64,000 bases of DNA from Rhynochetos jubatus. Taxonomy: Eukaryota > Chordata > Aves > Eurypygiformes > Rhynochetidae. The stretch spans positions 9,508,664 through 9,572,663 of the forward strand of contig CM050653.1 in the NCBI GenBank assembly GCA_027574665.1. Direction: 5' to 3'. The notes below the pieces were generated by a model. The model saw only the letters and a list, made by a program, of their open reading frames with translations. It had not been told where the DNA came from and made no database searches. Shown piece by piece: positions 37,213 to 50,748 of this stretch. The first letter of the stretch is position 1. Every line of letters starts with the position of its first letter. The translations under genes were made by a program, and so were the position numbers.

Positions 37213-39899
37213 TAAGATCTCAAATGAAATCAGCACAATGTGCTCCTTCAGGATTGGTTCTAGAGCAGATAAGGTTTCTGTTCCTCCATAAACAGGTCAA
37301 GAGTCTCAGCATCAAAATTGTATTTACCAAAGTTTTCTGTCATTTGGTGAATTGATCACACATACAGTAAACAAACCTTTGTAAATATGAAACCAGATTA
37401 GCATTTTCAAGTTTTTCAAATGCAGCATTCTCTTTAAAATGGTTGGGCATTTTTCTTAGACATTTAAATCCTATGCAAATAGTTACAGCAAATATATGAA
37501 TCAGAAAAATGCACTTTCAACTGCAGTGACCACTCCTTTCTGTATCTCCTTTTATTTGAAAATAGGCAAACACAGTACTGAGTTATTTCTATTTGCTTTT
37601 TCTGTTGAATATTTTTAATGGTTTGTACCGACAGAGGGAAAAACTCATGTTTAGTTAAAGTTGATACAACCCACAAGTGGACATGTCAAAACAAGCTATA
37701 GAAAGTTACTTTTGATGTGTTTTATTGAGATATCTATGGTACTTTCCAATTACTTTATGCCAAAAAAGGTAGCTCTACTCAAAAATTATTTCTTTTGAAA
37801 ACCACAAATACAACTTGTCAGCTTTTTGAATGTGCTTCAGTATATTTAAAGGGATCCTTCTTAACGTGGCAATTGTCTGCTTCCAGGAGAAAAAAAAAAG
37901 GTGAATAATACAACAAAATCTGTTCAAAAATCTTTACATAAAGTTCCTGTTTTCATTGAGGTGGTGATATCAGGTCACTGTTACTCTGTGTGTGTGTGCA
38001 TACATGTGGTTTTGTCTTCAGTAGCTGCATGTGCAGGAGTTAAAAAGTAACTGTGTGCAGAGAGCCAAGTTATTAGCTCTGTGATTGCTAGTGTTCTGAG
38101 CCAAAACTACAGAATATTTGACGACACTCAGGTGTCTTCTATTTTAGGATTCTTCCTCCTACTGTAGAGAAGTAATCCAACCTGAAATTTTCGAGGATTT
38201 TCTATTTCCTCCTTTTTTAATCAGACCATAAAACTGCTACTGAGAGGGGGGAAAAAAAAAACCACCACCACCTCGTTCTTTTTCCGTACACAGAGATATG
38301 GTTTTCCCCACCTTAAACATACATGATTTGAGTTCAAAGGCTCAGCTGCCTGACTGATAGTGAAGGTCTGTTGTTTAGCCAAAGGATCAAGAGGATACTG
38401 GGTTCTGAGATGTCAGGAAGCATGTCTAGGCAGGGGTGGGAGGTTTCTCAGTGGAGGTGGGAGGGATGGTAACCTTGATACTTAAATGTCCTGTCTTATC
38501 TATGTCTGCTACAGCCACAGGGGGAGAAAAAGGGAAGAAAAAGCATAATAAAATGGCTTGTGACTTTTACAGGTAGAAAGCACGTGAGGCCAGGCACCCA
38601 CACATTCCCTGCCTGTCATGGTAGAAAGCTGCGGGTGTTGCTTGTCAGGTCCCCGGTCCTTCAAGGGAGCACAGTGTGGTGTGCCAGGAACCTCAGGAGA
38701 CCTGCCCTCACCCTGGGACGGTGATGGGCAGAGTGAAAACATGCAGCCCTGCACAGCATCACCAGGACCATGGCACGTGCCAGCAGGACTGAAAGAGAAG
38801 CCAAAGTTGATGCCCAAGGAAGAGTGGGACATCACCAGCCCTCCAAGAATTTCAGACACAGCAGTGAGGGTACATGCTCAAGCTAGAGAAAAGAAACTGC
38901 TGCAAGGATGGGAGCTTCCAGGTAAATTTCTGTAGTCCCTGAGATGCAGATTTATCCAACATGAAAGACCAACTCTTTCTGAAATATGAGAATGTCAACA
39001 AGCCCTTGCACCGCCCAGGAACCTCTGCCTGAGTGAATGGGAGACACCCAGACCTGGTAACCCTACAAAAACTAATTATTAGAGCAGGACAAAGGGTTTG
39101 CAGCTACTCCTAGAGGATGCATGCAAATACCAGTCTAGGAAAAGCTTCCCTAGTTTATTCAGGGCTGGGAGTCTTGGGCTGAAGCTATAACTCTGCTGTG
39201 ACACCATTACACTCTTAGGGTAGCTTTCCCATATCATACTTGTCCTCATTACCCATGTTGGAGGGTGGCCTACATTCCCAAGGCTGAATGGGTATACAGA
39301 CGTATCTATGCCATATACCAGGAGCAGACCCTGACACGAATAATCCATCTGTACTGGGGTTTTCCTGACAAAGAAACTTATCCAGTGTGGAGCTGAGGTG
39401 CAGATACCCATAGTCATGACAGGGCAAGGGAAGGAGGATCCCAGAGGACAACAAAAGGTAATAAAGATTCCCCAGTAGAAGGCCAATGGACACGGCACCA
39501 TGCAAACCCATAATAGATGGTCTATATCCTAAAGAGCTTCCTACCAAAAGAGATAGGAGATAAGCAGGAGGGGAGTGATGGCTTGAAGGTGCAAATTAGC
39601 TCCATTAGGCTTTGTATCTCTTTGCTATTTATGCCCAGCTATATTCAGTATTTAGTAGACTCCCAGTATCCACTGGATTGGTGCCAGCCAGCAAACCCTC
39701 TGTGTCCTCCCATCCACAAAATTACCCCTGTGAGTGCCCTCTGGAAACATCTGGTCTTTTAAGTTTCTGTGCCTATATATATGTGTGTGCCCCTGAGTGG
39801 TGAGCCTCACTTTAGAAAGAACTGGAAATCGCTAAGACATAAAATTCATCATAACAGGGCAAGGTAGAGAAAAGTAAGAAGAGGAAAACTTGCAGATGA
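37213..39899. other. unassigned noncoding DNA
   Basis: No gene is supported. A 140-codon minus-strand frame at 39079-39501 overlaps a 110-codon frame in another phase. The predicted protein is rich in Pro, Ser and aromatic residues, with no motif I recognise. A GC-richer patch at 38590-38800 has open frames on both strands, again without recognisable content. Confidence 0.5.
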
Positions 39900-40330
39900 C
39901 ATTTTGTACAAAACGTTTGCATGTGTTTTGAAAAAACTATTGCCGTAATATAGTGCAGCCTCTAGTAATTTACGCAGCTTTTAGTGCACCAAGGTGTTGT
40001 CATTTTAACTGTTTTCACTGCTGTTGTACTCTTTTATTAGGTTCTTTGTGTTTTATCTTTTGATAGATGTTGGTAGTTTTCCCCCCTTTTGTGCATCTGA
40101 GCCTCTTGAAACATAAATCTGCTGATTTAGATGACACTGTTAGAGATATTATGGTGGGATTAAGAGCACTCTTTTCCCCTTAATACAATCATTCATTGAA
40201 ATACTATTTCATTAGATTATGAAGTGTATGTTGCTGACTTTTGTAATTTGTTACTTTTGGTATCTGCAACTGAAGTCTTTATTGACTCTATTATTAAAAT
40301 ATGTTCATGAAGAAGGTTATGTTGGCTTGT
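39900..40330. promoter_or_regulatory. candidate conserved noncoding element
   Basis: A long AT-rich, frame-free stretch of apparently unique DNA contains compact motifs such as 'AAAACGTTTGCATGTG' and 'AGTAATTTACGC'. It has no decayed-repeat texture. The regulatory call is inference; I see no decisive motif. Confidence 0.15.
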
Positions 40331-43300
40331 ATTGTAGAAGTGGCATTAGAAAAATACAAACATCTCAGGAAGAAACAACTTAAACCTTGATAAATGAATC
40401 TCTATATAGCATGACACCTAAAGGAGAGTGAAACACAGCCTTAAGCACATAAGAATGCCTGAGACTTTCTGTCAGTATCTGAGCAAAAAGGGTTTGCAAA
40501 ACACCAATAGGTGTAGTACTTCCTGCAATGAATTATGTCTGTTGACTTCTGTGAGCAAGGACTTTGTCTGATATTAGCAGCATTGGGTCCAGCCTAGCTC
40601 CTCATGGTAGAAAAGCATGCTTGCTGCAAGCCACTAGCTGTCAAAAATGAGCAACCTGCCAGCATATGGGTGAGGTTTGGCTGTTCTGTGCAACAAGGAA
40701 TTCGGAGGACATATTGCTATTTTTTGACAGTGGAAGGAACCAGATCAGGTTTTAACTTGACTGCAAATTAAGAGCTCACTGGGCATAAGAAGCATACTCC
40801 TGCAAAGAGCAAATAGGCCAAGCAAGAAGTGTGTGCCTGATCTTGCAGAGAGCCTATTAATGCAGTCATTAAAAATAGTCATGTTCGGCTATTGGTGAAA
40901 ATAGTGCCCATGACTCACAGGCTGTATCAGTACAGCATGTGGTTCTCTGCCTACAGCCAGCTTAGCCTGTGTGCTTGACTTCTGTGCAAGCGTTTATCTT
41001 CCATTTAAAAATCAGTCTGTCTGCCCAGTTACTATGGCTGTCTGCAATTACCCCCTAGCCAGCCTGTATGGGTTCAGGATATCCAGGAGGTAATTTGCTA
41101 CCATACCTGCTACTGTGCAGCCTCACAATCACCAAAGCAGGTAGATCCAGCTGTTAAAGACAGCTGTTGAAAACCACCTCTGATGCCTCCAGATCCCTCT
41201 GATATTGACTTCTTTTCTGGGAGTCATGCCACACGGCTTGGCTCAGCCAGTGTTTCCTCCTTCTCACGGGTTTTCTCCAGCCCAGCACTGGAAATCCCCA
41301 CTCAGTTCCCCTCTCCCCCAGCCCATGCCCCTGGGCAAGTGTGCACCCATCTACCCCAGGTGATACCTTCCACCCAACGTTGCCTTCAGCATGGTCCACA
41401 TGCCCCTTGCAGCTGAGACTGCAAACTCGTGTGTTTGCTCAGTGTGTGCATGTTTGTGGAGTGCTGATCTGTCCATTAAAATGCAGCATGGGTGAACCAG
41501 ACTGTCCAGGAGCTGCAGCAACCATGGATTTCATCAGATGTGAAGTCCTTACATCTGCTTACTCTCTATTGTCTTCTCCCATCTGTTTTGTTCACCAATT
41601 GGTCTTCTGGACAGCGAGAAGGTCAGAGGCCCTCCCTGAACTCCACGTCTTTACGCATATCCATCTGTTATTGTTACAGACATACAACACACTCTCAATA
41701 AAGCTTGCACTTGATACTTCAGTATGGCCACCATAAAACATTGAGAAGCTGTGAAGCTACCAATAAATGGTAAGAAAGATTTAAATATAACAAGCAACCA
41801 TTCAGGTTGGGTTTTTTTTCTGAATAGTTTCAAAGTGTTTGAGATAGATATATTCTGATCATGTTTCTCACCTTAATCGTTAAGTCTTAAGAGCTAAAGA
41901 CTTTTATAGAAAGAGAAAATGGATATTTTGGAACAAACTCCTGATTCCAATAGGGTAGTCTTTATGAAAGTCACCAGTGACATTGAGACATGAAACAAAA
42001 CACAAAGTATGGCATATTCTGAGACATGGTAGCAAAACTTAAGACAAGTTCAACCAGAACACGAGTTCTTTATTTGATGAATCTCTTAAAGCTTAAGACA
42101 AGAACTGATAAAGCTGATAATTCTTTTCTCAGAAATATTAAAAATATTTATTATTTTTCTAAAGCAGAACCATTTTCTTTTGACTCTTATATTTTTAAAC
42201 CTTAAGTAAAAAGGGAAAATAAAGCAAACTCAAAATATGGAAAAGTCAAGTTAAGCTTAGAAATACAGACAAAAAGTTTGTTTGATGGAACGTGCTTTTG
42301 ATCAAAAATGTTTAGGGAAGCTTTGTTCCACCTGGTAGTAAGTAAAGCAGCTGTGTATTTATTATTCCTGTTCTGCTTCACAAGTCAGACTGGGCCCTAT
42401 TGTTTTATATATATAGTATAAGCACAGTTGTATATGTAAAATGCCCGATAGTGTAGCAAAATATTTGTGAAATGTTGCAGGTGATTGGGCATATGCAGAA
42501 TGGATTGGAAATATGCAGAATGATCATCATTATGATCTCCATATACTCATGCTTGCGTTCCTTTTGTTAAACTTTGATTCAAGTCTCACTGTTCATTTCT
42601 AAAGACACAAAGATGAAAACTGAGAGAATATGAGTTGTTTGCCTACACTTATCTACGAAGCCATGTCTTGCTTTTTCTGCTGGAGTGCAGGACCAGTTGT
42701 GAAGAAACATTGGCACCAACTCTAAGAGTTTGAAAGTCTGTAAGAGTTTTAAACCTTTCAAGTTAACTTTTACCATGTAGTCTTCCTCTGAGTCACCTGT
42801 CTGAAGCAGAAGAGACACACATAGAAGAGGATAAAAGTCCTGTGAATCTTCGCCCTTGCTGAGGATTATTGAACCTGTATGCAAGGAAAGCCTGTATCAT
42901 GGGTGAGAACCTCAATTCTCCCAAACCCGGTTGCGTAACAGAGCTGGTGGTTATGGAAGGCTACAGACATGATCTGTTGCAAGGCTCACTTTCCTCCCAA
43001 AGCCTCCCTGCTGGTAATCTAATGCAGCTGATGGAAAAGGAGGAGATTTTAAAATTGTCTGCTTAAGAGAAGATGGGGGCAAATGGTTAGCTTTTACTTA
43101 CCTTAATTTTAAAAAGAAAGTTGCATAAGAGGAATGAAACTAGTGATGGTGGAGGGCAGAGTAGTGTTAAAACTTTCCCCCCACTATTTGACATGTAGTG
43201 GAGGGAGGGATGGGGGAGGACCAGGAATATACATGGTCCTCTGCTACACCTTGATCAATGGGGTTGTGAAAATGGGAGAACTAGTTATAGGGTCAGTCAA

Positions 43301-46300
43301 CAGACTGCTGGCCACCTCTAGTGGTAGCTGGCAGTTGCAGATAATTCATACTTTATAGAAAAATGCTGTCAGTATGTCTGAAGTCATTTGGCACTGACTG
43401 TTCTACTGTCTGAAATCTGGGGAAGATCCAACCTGCCTTGCTCAGGGATGCTTTAGCAGTGCTTCTTTTGAGCTGGGGCAGCCCCTTGCTTCAGTTTCTC
43501 CTCAGGCAAGAGGAGAAATGGTCATTAAAGTTACAGCACTCATGAGTTTTATGGGAGTAAGAATGAATTCTCCAGCAAGCAGAAGCCTACCATTTCCACC
43601 CTTGACATTGCTCTTGGCGAGAACTCTGCAAACGGCTCACAGTATGGAAATGGCAAGGTATACAGACATTTGGAGACATGTACAGTGAGGGAAGCATTAA
43701 TTTAAGAGATTCTGCCGGAGTGCATCAACAAGACTGACTGCACTTAAAAGAAAAAAATAGAAAAAAGAAAAGTGAAAAGAAAGAGTCCATTCCCAGTCGA
43801 TGGGAAAGTAGGATGGCCTGAAAGGAATTGTCAACTTTGGTGAGAAAAAGAGCTGCACACAAGGAAAATGTAACTTTAAAATACACAACCACATGATGTC
43901 GGGTATGCTTAATGGAGGGAAGGACTATATTAATCTGTTTGAATTGCTAATTGGGGATTTAGTTGGCTAGATTGGGGGTTATGAGATTAAGGCTTTTATT
44001 CTGTGTTTTTGTTCTTTTCCAAAGGTAGGAATCCTCTATAGATCCCCACTCTTGGGAATCTAATGCCCTCAAATGTACAACTCGGCAGCCGACGAGCAAG
44101 CTGATAAAGCATTCCTCGCAGATACTTAATGGGTACATTCTGTATCTCCGTCTGCATCTTTCTGTCTGCCTATCTTTTTCCCCCCCCTTAGCATGCTTGG
44201 AGGAAGGTAGGCAAACAAAACACAGACAAAAAGAACTACCTCTTCCCTTCATGTTGATAGTTGCTTTCCCAGAAGTCATTTCCATTTATGGAAATCACTC
44301 TCTAAATTTCTCCTGGTTAAGATCCCTATTTTATTTTGGGTTGCTTCAGCTGAATGGGACAAAAAGGAGAGAGGTGCTTAGGAGTCTACACATTTTGCAT
44401 TATAGCTGTGCATCAAAACATGCTGGACTCCTTGGAGGATGAGGCAGCTTTGTGCAAGGCAGGTCTGACATGGCAGGACACTTCTGGCGTTGCCAGATCA
44501 GCTCCATCGTTCGCTACATTCCTTTCTTGGCCACGGGTACAAGAGTTCACTGGAGGATGTACAGTTTACATTACCCTCCAAAGTCCTTACCACAATTGTT
44601 GCAGACAATAACTGAAATAATAATAAGGATGTGGAGCAAAGGTGTGTGTCTGTTCTTTAAGATAGCAAGGGGCAGTTGTTTATTGTGAGGTTGTTTCTCC
44701 TTGTGCAAAGGGAAGCTGCGAGGTTATGTTATTTGCACATCTTTCAGTGGAGAGCTAGAACATTTTGAAATCATTGTCTCATTCTTTAAAAAGGCAAATA
44801 CAGCAAAAATGTATTACGGAGTAAAATTATTTCAAATGTCCTGAGTTCTAAATATCTTCCCAATATTTTTTGTATCAGAAACAGAACAGACATTTCTGTC
44901 ACTCAAGGAAAACAACTGTAAATTCTGTGTTTGCTGAAAACAAGGTTAAGTGTTCTCAGCCAGAAGGCAAACCCCAAATTCTTCAGGTAGTTTCTTATTT
45001 ACTGTCACAGGAAGCTTCTCTGCTGGACAAAATAACTGCCAAACTCATTTGTATCTTACTGCTTGTGTACTTAAATTCCCCAGTGGTTTGCCACTGTTTA
45101 AAAAATTGTGACCATTCTTATATTGGTAGAGTATTCCTGACTTAAAAATTGCCTGTTTACATGCATTTTGCACCTGTAAGAATAGTAATTTATGGTGCAA
45201 CTGTAATGATGAACTGGATTTAAGACGCTAGCAAAGCTGGGTCTCACATTTTTCCTATGGGGTCTAAAATCTTTATTCTCTGTTGTGTGGGCATATTCCT
45301 ACCCTGATCAGAGCCTTAATGAAGTCAGAAAATGACAAGAAATGCTCGGGGATGCACCAGCTTTGATAGTAGATCAGGGACCCAGCAGGTCATGGCAATC
45401 TGCCCACTTTTAATGGGATGAATCTCATAGGAAATTTTGTGTAAAATTCATTGTCAAAACAGTGCCAAGTCAGATCCTTCAGTTATAACAGAAGAACCAA
45501 AATATGGCTCTGTAGGGAGCTAAAAGCACGACAGCAGATGATGCTGCTGTGTGGCTAGAAGTACCACATGTGCGGTGAAGAGCTGAGAGGGGTGTTCTTG
45601 AGAAAATATTGTTAAAAAATACTCTGCATAATACAACAGTGGAGAGAAGTCAAGAAAGTCTGGGGCATGAGGAGTAGATGAAGCTGATAAACAGCTCCAG
45701 AGCTGGCAACAGCAAGGGAAGTATTACTGGATGAGGAAGGGTTTCAAATCCACTTGCTGTTCAGGATTTCTGGATTTAGAAGCTTGAGTAATTTATAAAT
45801 ACAGGTGACTTCTGTTTATAGTACCCTTTATCTCCATATGTCTACCTTGCTGAGGTGGAGTTTGTGCTTCTTGAAGATGGCAAGAGGAATTGCTGCATTT
45901 CTAATCCGCCAAATGAGCTGTGCTGGGGAGAATCAAATTGCTGCTCCTGGAAGACACTTGTCTTCACTGATCCAAATTTTAAAGCGTCTTATAGAATTCA
46001 CTCATCACCTTACATCTGTCCCCTTGTCAGTTGGGCTTGATCAGTATTTCTCGGTTCCTTTGTAGAGATTTAAAAGCTTCCCATTCTTCCTTTGAAATGT
46101 GGGAATAAATCGCATATTGGGTTTTGCAAAGTGAGTGAACGGCCCTTTTCAACTAGTCAGCAAAAAGTTTCAATAGAGGAATTAAGGCCGATGGAGGAGG
46201 AAATGTGATTCTGGGCTTAAAAGTTGTTTTTGGTGCAGACTTCTAGAAACCTAGTGCATACATTCATTGTGTGAGTAATAATGGACAAGAAATGTCTTAA

Positions 46301-46530
46301 ACAAATACCTTTTGTAGGATAAATTTAATGCCACAATCATATTACTTGGGTTGACTGCAGAAATGGGAATGCAAATGATAAACCTTTCCCAACAACACTA
46401 ATCTGAGAGGAGCTCTCTGGGAAGAATAGCATCTGAAATATTGTACACAATGAAATATTGTGTCCTTTCCTACCCCCAAGGTTGAGGTCTTCTTCCCCTC
46501 TTCAGGCAAGTGGCCCTAGTCGGATTACAG
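40331..46530. other. unassigned noncoding DNA
   Basis: No gene is supported. Frames of 131 codons (41341-41736, plus) and 108 codons (43959-44285, minus) lack recognisable motifs. The segment at 41200-41420 is C-rich on the plus strand. A small tandem 'ATATGCAGAATG' occurs twice near 42491-42522. Confidence 0.5.
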
Positions 46531-46725
46531 TGCAATCATAACAACTGAAGATGGAAAAAGCTATAGGGCCATTTAATCTCTTCCCCTGCCAGTAGAGGAT
46601 TACTCCTGAAGCATGTTCTTCAATGCCTCGTCCAGTTCTGGGTGACTGGAGCAATAGGCTTCCATCATTTTTTAGGGAGATTATCCTTTAGATAAGACCT
46701 TAACAACCTATGTCCTAACTACTCT
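46531..46725 (-). mobile_element. highly decayed CR1 LINE 3' end
   Basis: The plus strand reads 'CCCCTGCCAGTAGAGGATTA', then 'CAATGCCTCGTCCAGTTCTG', 'GGCTTCCATCATTTTTTAGG' and 'GGGAGATTATCC'. This order parallels the reverse complement of CR1 3' ends ('CCCCTGCCAGTGCAGGATT', 'AGTGCTTTGTCCAGT', 'GCTTCCACCATTTCCCTTGG', 'GGGAGACTATTCC'). The sense strand of the element is therefore the minus strand. No coding frame survives. The match is by memory and the boundaries are approximate. Confidence 0.6.
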
Positions 46726-46817
46726 GCATGAATCCTCAGAGCTGGATTACTCAAATTTAGGCTTAAATACAGCTGTGTGCATGCATTTGTCTGCACTTAT
46801 TTTTAAAGTCAAACTTA

Positions 46818-46865
46818 CTTAGGGCTGTCACAACAATTTTGATTAAAATTGTTAACAGTTCTTTG
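46818..46865. repeat. possible old repeat fragment with short palindrome
   Basis: 'AGGGCTGTCA' is followed by a perfect small palindrome, AACAATTTT-GATT-AAAATTGTT (46832-46853). The order resembles an AT-rich sauropsid repeat that starts 'AGGGCTGTC' and continues with GATTAA palindromes. The match is short. Confidence 0.25.
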
Positions 46866-49800
46866 GTCAAAACTCCGTGCACTCCCACATCTGTATTATG
46901 TGCGAAGAAACTATATGGCCATTTGCTTTCAATACGTGTGTAAGTACATATCAGAGGTTCTGCAAGCTTTTGTAAAGAATTTCAGGATCTTTAAAATCCA
47001 CTAATGAAGTAGTTTGACTAAAAATTTTCCATATATCTAGTTCATCTGGCATAATTTGCTCCCTTAAAGAGCCTTAGATAAATTCAGGATTATTTATTGA
47101 TCCATTTGTCATGTTCTTATTATTCTGTCTATGTGTTCAGATTTGTTTGCATTAAGAGTTGTTCTGTTATTTTGCCAGGGACTCACATTTTGCTTACCAA
47201 ATTATAATTAAGAGGTTATGTCTATTTTTAAATATAAAGCTTGGTAAGATGTTTTGTTGTCTTTTGCTGCACTTCCTCATATTATTATTACTAGTGCACA
47301 TACTATCACTAGTGTACATACACCTTTGTATGTGCAGGAATACATACAGGGCAAACAATGTCCTAACTTCTCTACTTTGTTTTAAAGCAAGTGTCCAGAG
47401 AAGTCCAATTCTGCAAACATTAGAAGCTTACATTACTTTGAACCATAAGAGAATAACATCATCTGTAATATAAGAGACAATAAAATAATGCCTTTCTCCC
47501 ACAGTGAAGAGGGTTCTGTTCTTCCTCCTTTCCTCAGACAATGGAATAGTCAGATTATTAGCACATTATAATAATGAAAATATTAGGGGGGAAAAAGTTA
47601 ATTTAAGTATGAACTGCCATGTTGTTAGGATGCAGACACATAGGATCAGGATGTAAATTGCTACTAAACTGTTGAAGGTTTGATGAAAGGAAAAGATGTT
47701 AGATACTTACATTTAACAGGAATCTTTTTTTTCTGATGTTCACATTTTGCATCTGGTTCTGTTGGTATTTATTAGAAAAGAGGACTGGACCTTTTTGTTC
47801 CTGTAATATAAATTATATTTAAAGAAGGATTCAAAAGGAGAAATTAAGTAAAATTGTAATTTAGACTGTGCAGGCAGCTTCTGGCAGACATCCTGCCAGA
47901 GCAGAAGGTCATAGGGGATCAGAGTAGAAGGATGTCAACAACCTGTGATGGTCTTGAATGCTGAGTGGCCAGAGCTATATAAGATGAAGCAAAAAGGATG
48001 AAAAATGCAAGGTCAGTAGCAAGTTGATTGGACAAATTATTTCCTTTCTTTTTTTCTGAAAGGGAAGAGGAAACTAGACATGAGGATGAAAGTGATCCTG
48101 AGTCTTCTCTAATCAATAGTTAAGCTGAACATAGTTTGTTCATGCTGATTCTGGTTCATTAGCTCATTTCTGATGCTGTAGAATGTTCATGATCTTTATC
48201 TGATGATTCAATTATTTACAATTTTTCACCTAAATCATCGATAACTTTTTGCCATTAAACATACTTTTCTCAATTTTCCACTGTTAAATATCCATTTATC
48301 TAATATGGACTCAATTGTTAAAAAGAAGTGTGATGTGTATCTGTGCAATGCCACAGAAATGTCAGACAGCTGAAGTCTCATTTTTAAAGTTGAATCTACC
48401 AATTTCCAAATACTGAAAATAAAAAATAACAGCAAAATGTGTGCCAGCAATAGGCAGGACTGATTGATATCATTACAAGCTGCTAAGACAGTCTAAACAC
48501 TTGTGTGCAGAAGCTAGATATACAGTAGTAAATAAATGGGAGTTTTCTTTGGCCCGGAGGCCAGCTGGCGTTGCCTGGCATGGCTCAAACCCATGCGGCT
48601 TAATTTTCTCCATCCCCCAGAAGAGTAGCTGCATCCCCTGCTGCTTATTGGCACTGGTCCCCAGTCTACACCAACCCCTGAACTGTGCCCAGACCTTGTC
48701 AGGGTAAAACGAGCCACTTGGCACAGGTCAAAACTGTGCCACGCGCCCAGCCAGCAGTTTCCCAGCATGGTGATTGCTGGCTGGAGTGCAGGCATCCCTC
48801 CTGGTCCTGCTTCGCTTTCCAAAGCAGGCGGCAGTCCTACGTGCCCAGCCTCATGTTAAGCTGCACAGGCACAATTTTATTGATTGCAAAACTATAAAAG
48901 AATAAATAATTTGTTCTCTTTTTTTTTTGAAGCTGTGGCAACTTTAGAGGTATTCCTGACATCAGGTAGCAGACAGTATGTGGAAAGACTTGGGATACTG
49001 GAGAGAGCAAGCAAAGTATATAAATGATGCAAGAGATGCTTTGCTTAGAATATATAAATAGAAGGAAAAATGCAATGAAAAACACATTAAAGCAAAAGAT
49101 ATGAACCTAGTTTTTCTATTCCTAAATTGTCTCTTCCAGAAGAAAATGTTCCCAGGAATATTAATACTTTCCTCAGTTCTGCTTCAAAATAGATAGCAGG
49201 TCTGATTAAGTCACGGATAAATATAGTTATCCCCATAGATGGTTTGATCTCCCTTGCATTTTTTGATTGGTTAATTGTAATTGCCATTTTTATTTTATTG
49301 TATTTCTAATTGGTGCAAAGTTTCTTTTAATTTAGTGGCGTCTAACTTACCTTGCAGTGTGTTTTGGTTCTAAGCAATTTCAGTCTTAAGCATACTTAAT
49401 TCCCTTCTGAGATCCTCCATCACTAACAACACAAGATCAAATAACCAACTAATTAAAATTTATGTCCATCTTCTATTGAAGTCATCATTCATATCCCCTT
49501 GAGTAGGTGATTTCTGACTGTGTGATCCCACAGGAATATTTTTATGTCTACAGTAATATGTGAGTGTGGAAATGTGGAGTTTATTCTGTTTTATTCCTGT
49601 GTAAATGGAAAAGGTTTCAATTAAAGGCTTAGTATTATTTTTTTTAAGCTTTCAGATATACTGTGCAAAGATGTGGCTAAATTTGCCTTGCTGCAAGGAA
49701 ACAGTGTAAAGTTCTGTGTATATCATCTTCTCCTAAAAAATGTACATCAGATAAAATAAACTTCATCTCTCAAGAGCCACGTTTTTTCCCTGTAGGCAGA

Positions 49801-50599
49801 GCTGTTTCACTGGAAATAAGGGTGCAAGCCTTTTCTGAGCAGTCAGTATCCATCCGGACATGTCATTTGGAGTGTTGAGTGCCTGGTCACCTCTTCTGTA
49901 GGTGAAAAATAGCCTTAGCTTGTACTTTATGACAATTTTACCTCCCTGGTTATGTCTATGCTTGCAAACAAAGCAGGGCTGGGGCTCAGACTAAGACCAT
50001 GCTGGTGGTTCCCCATCATCCCGCTGTTTCATTGCACGCTGGCACCCCACTGGACATTTCCTAGTCCCCATCAGGGGATAGCATGTGCCTGTGGCCATTC
50101 CCAAGACACAGTAAAAAGTAAGATTGCAAACTTTCTGGCTCCCTGCACCTTACGCAATACTCCAATGCTATCTCAGAAGAGTTTGTACCCTTTAATGCAT
50201 ACTCACATGTCATTGCTCAGTGCAAATAATTCTTACCAAAGGCTCCATGCTGTGAAAACACCACCCTGATGTGCAGCAACACAGTCCCCACAACATTTCA
50301 AAAACAGGGAACTACAAAAGCACACACAAAGGATGATCATTATGTCGTAAGGACCCCATTGCCAGCATATCTGCAGTCCAGAAGAAATCCAGGACCAAGG
50401 GCTGTACAACTTGGATGTGACCAGGTCATGTCATTTGGCCTCAGGCCTGTTTTATTTATCATGAATTGTAACATTTCCTTAACAATCTAGATACCATAAG
50501 ACAACTTTTATGAACTCTGTTTTCCACATGAAGGCAAGTAGGGGCAATGGTCCTTCCTCTCTGTAGTGTACTCACTGACTCTCTTCTCTTTTCACTCAG
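46866..50599. other. unassigned noncoding DNA with a GC-rich patch
   Basis: No gene is supported. The patch 48540-48860 is clearly richer in G+C than the AT-rich DNA on either side. It has four overlapping open frames on both strands, none with a recognisable motif. It may be an old inserted or retroposed sequence of unknown origin. Confidence 0.5.
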
Positions 50600-50748
50600 A
50601 TGGAGGAAGCCATCTGAGAACATCTCTACAAATGCAGAGAACTCTGAACTGACCTCTAAATGGAAAACGACAGCACTGCAGAGGTGTCTCCTGTCAGCGA
50701 GAAATGCTGATTACCATGGAAAGAAATTAGAACAGGACTTGGACCAAA
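50600..50748 (+). other. weak candidate internal exon
   Basis: A strong acceptor-like sequence, TCTTCTCTTTTCACTCAG, ends at 50599, and a perfect GTGAGT donor hexamer starts at 50749. The 149 nt between are open in one frame, giving a lysine-, serine- and glutamate-rich peptide beginning WRKPSEN. The base before the donor is A rather than the usual G. The frame also continues open into both flanks, which weakens the case. I recognise no protein. It could be an exon of a long noncoding RNA or pure chance. Confidence 0.12.

Noticed and set aside
39079-39501. 140-codon minus-strand frame
   Set aside because: Overlaps another frame in a different phase, shows no recognisable motif, no splice or promoter context, and is near the length expected by chance.
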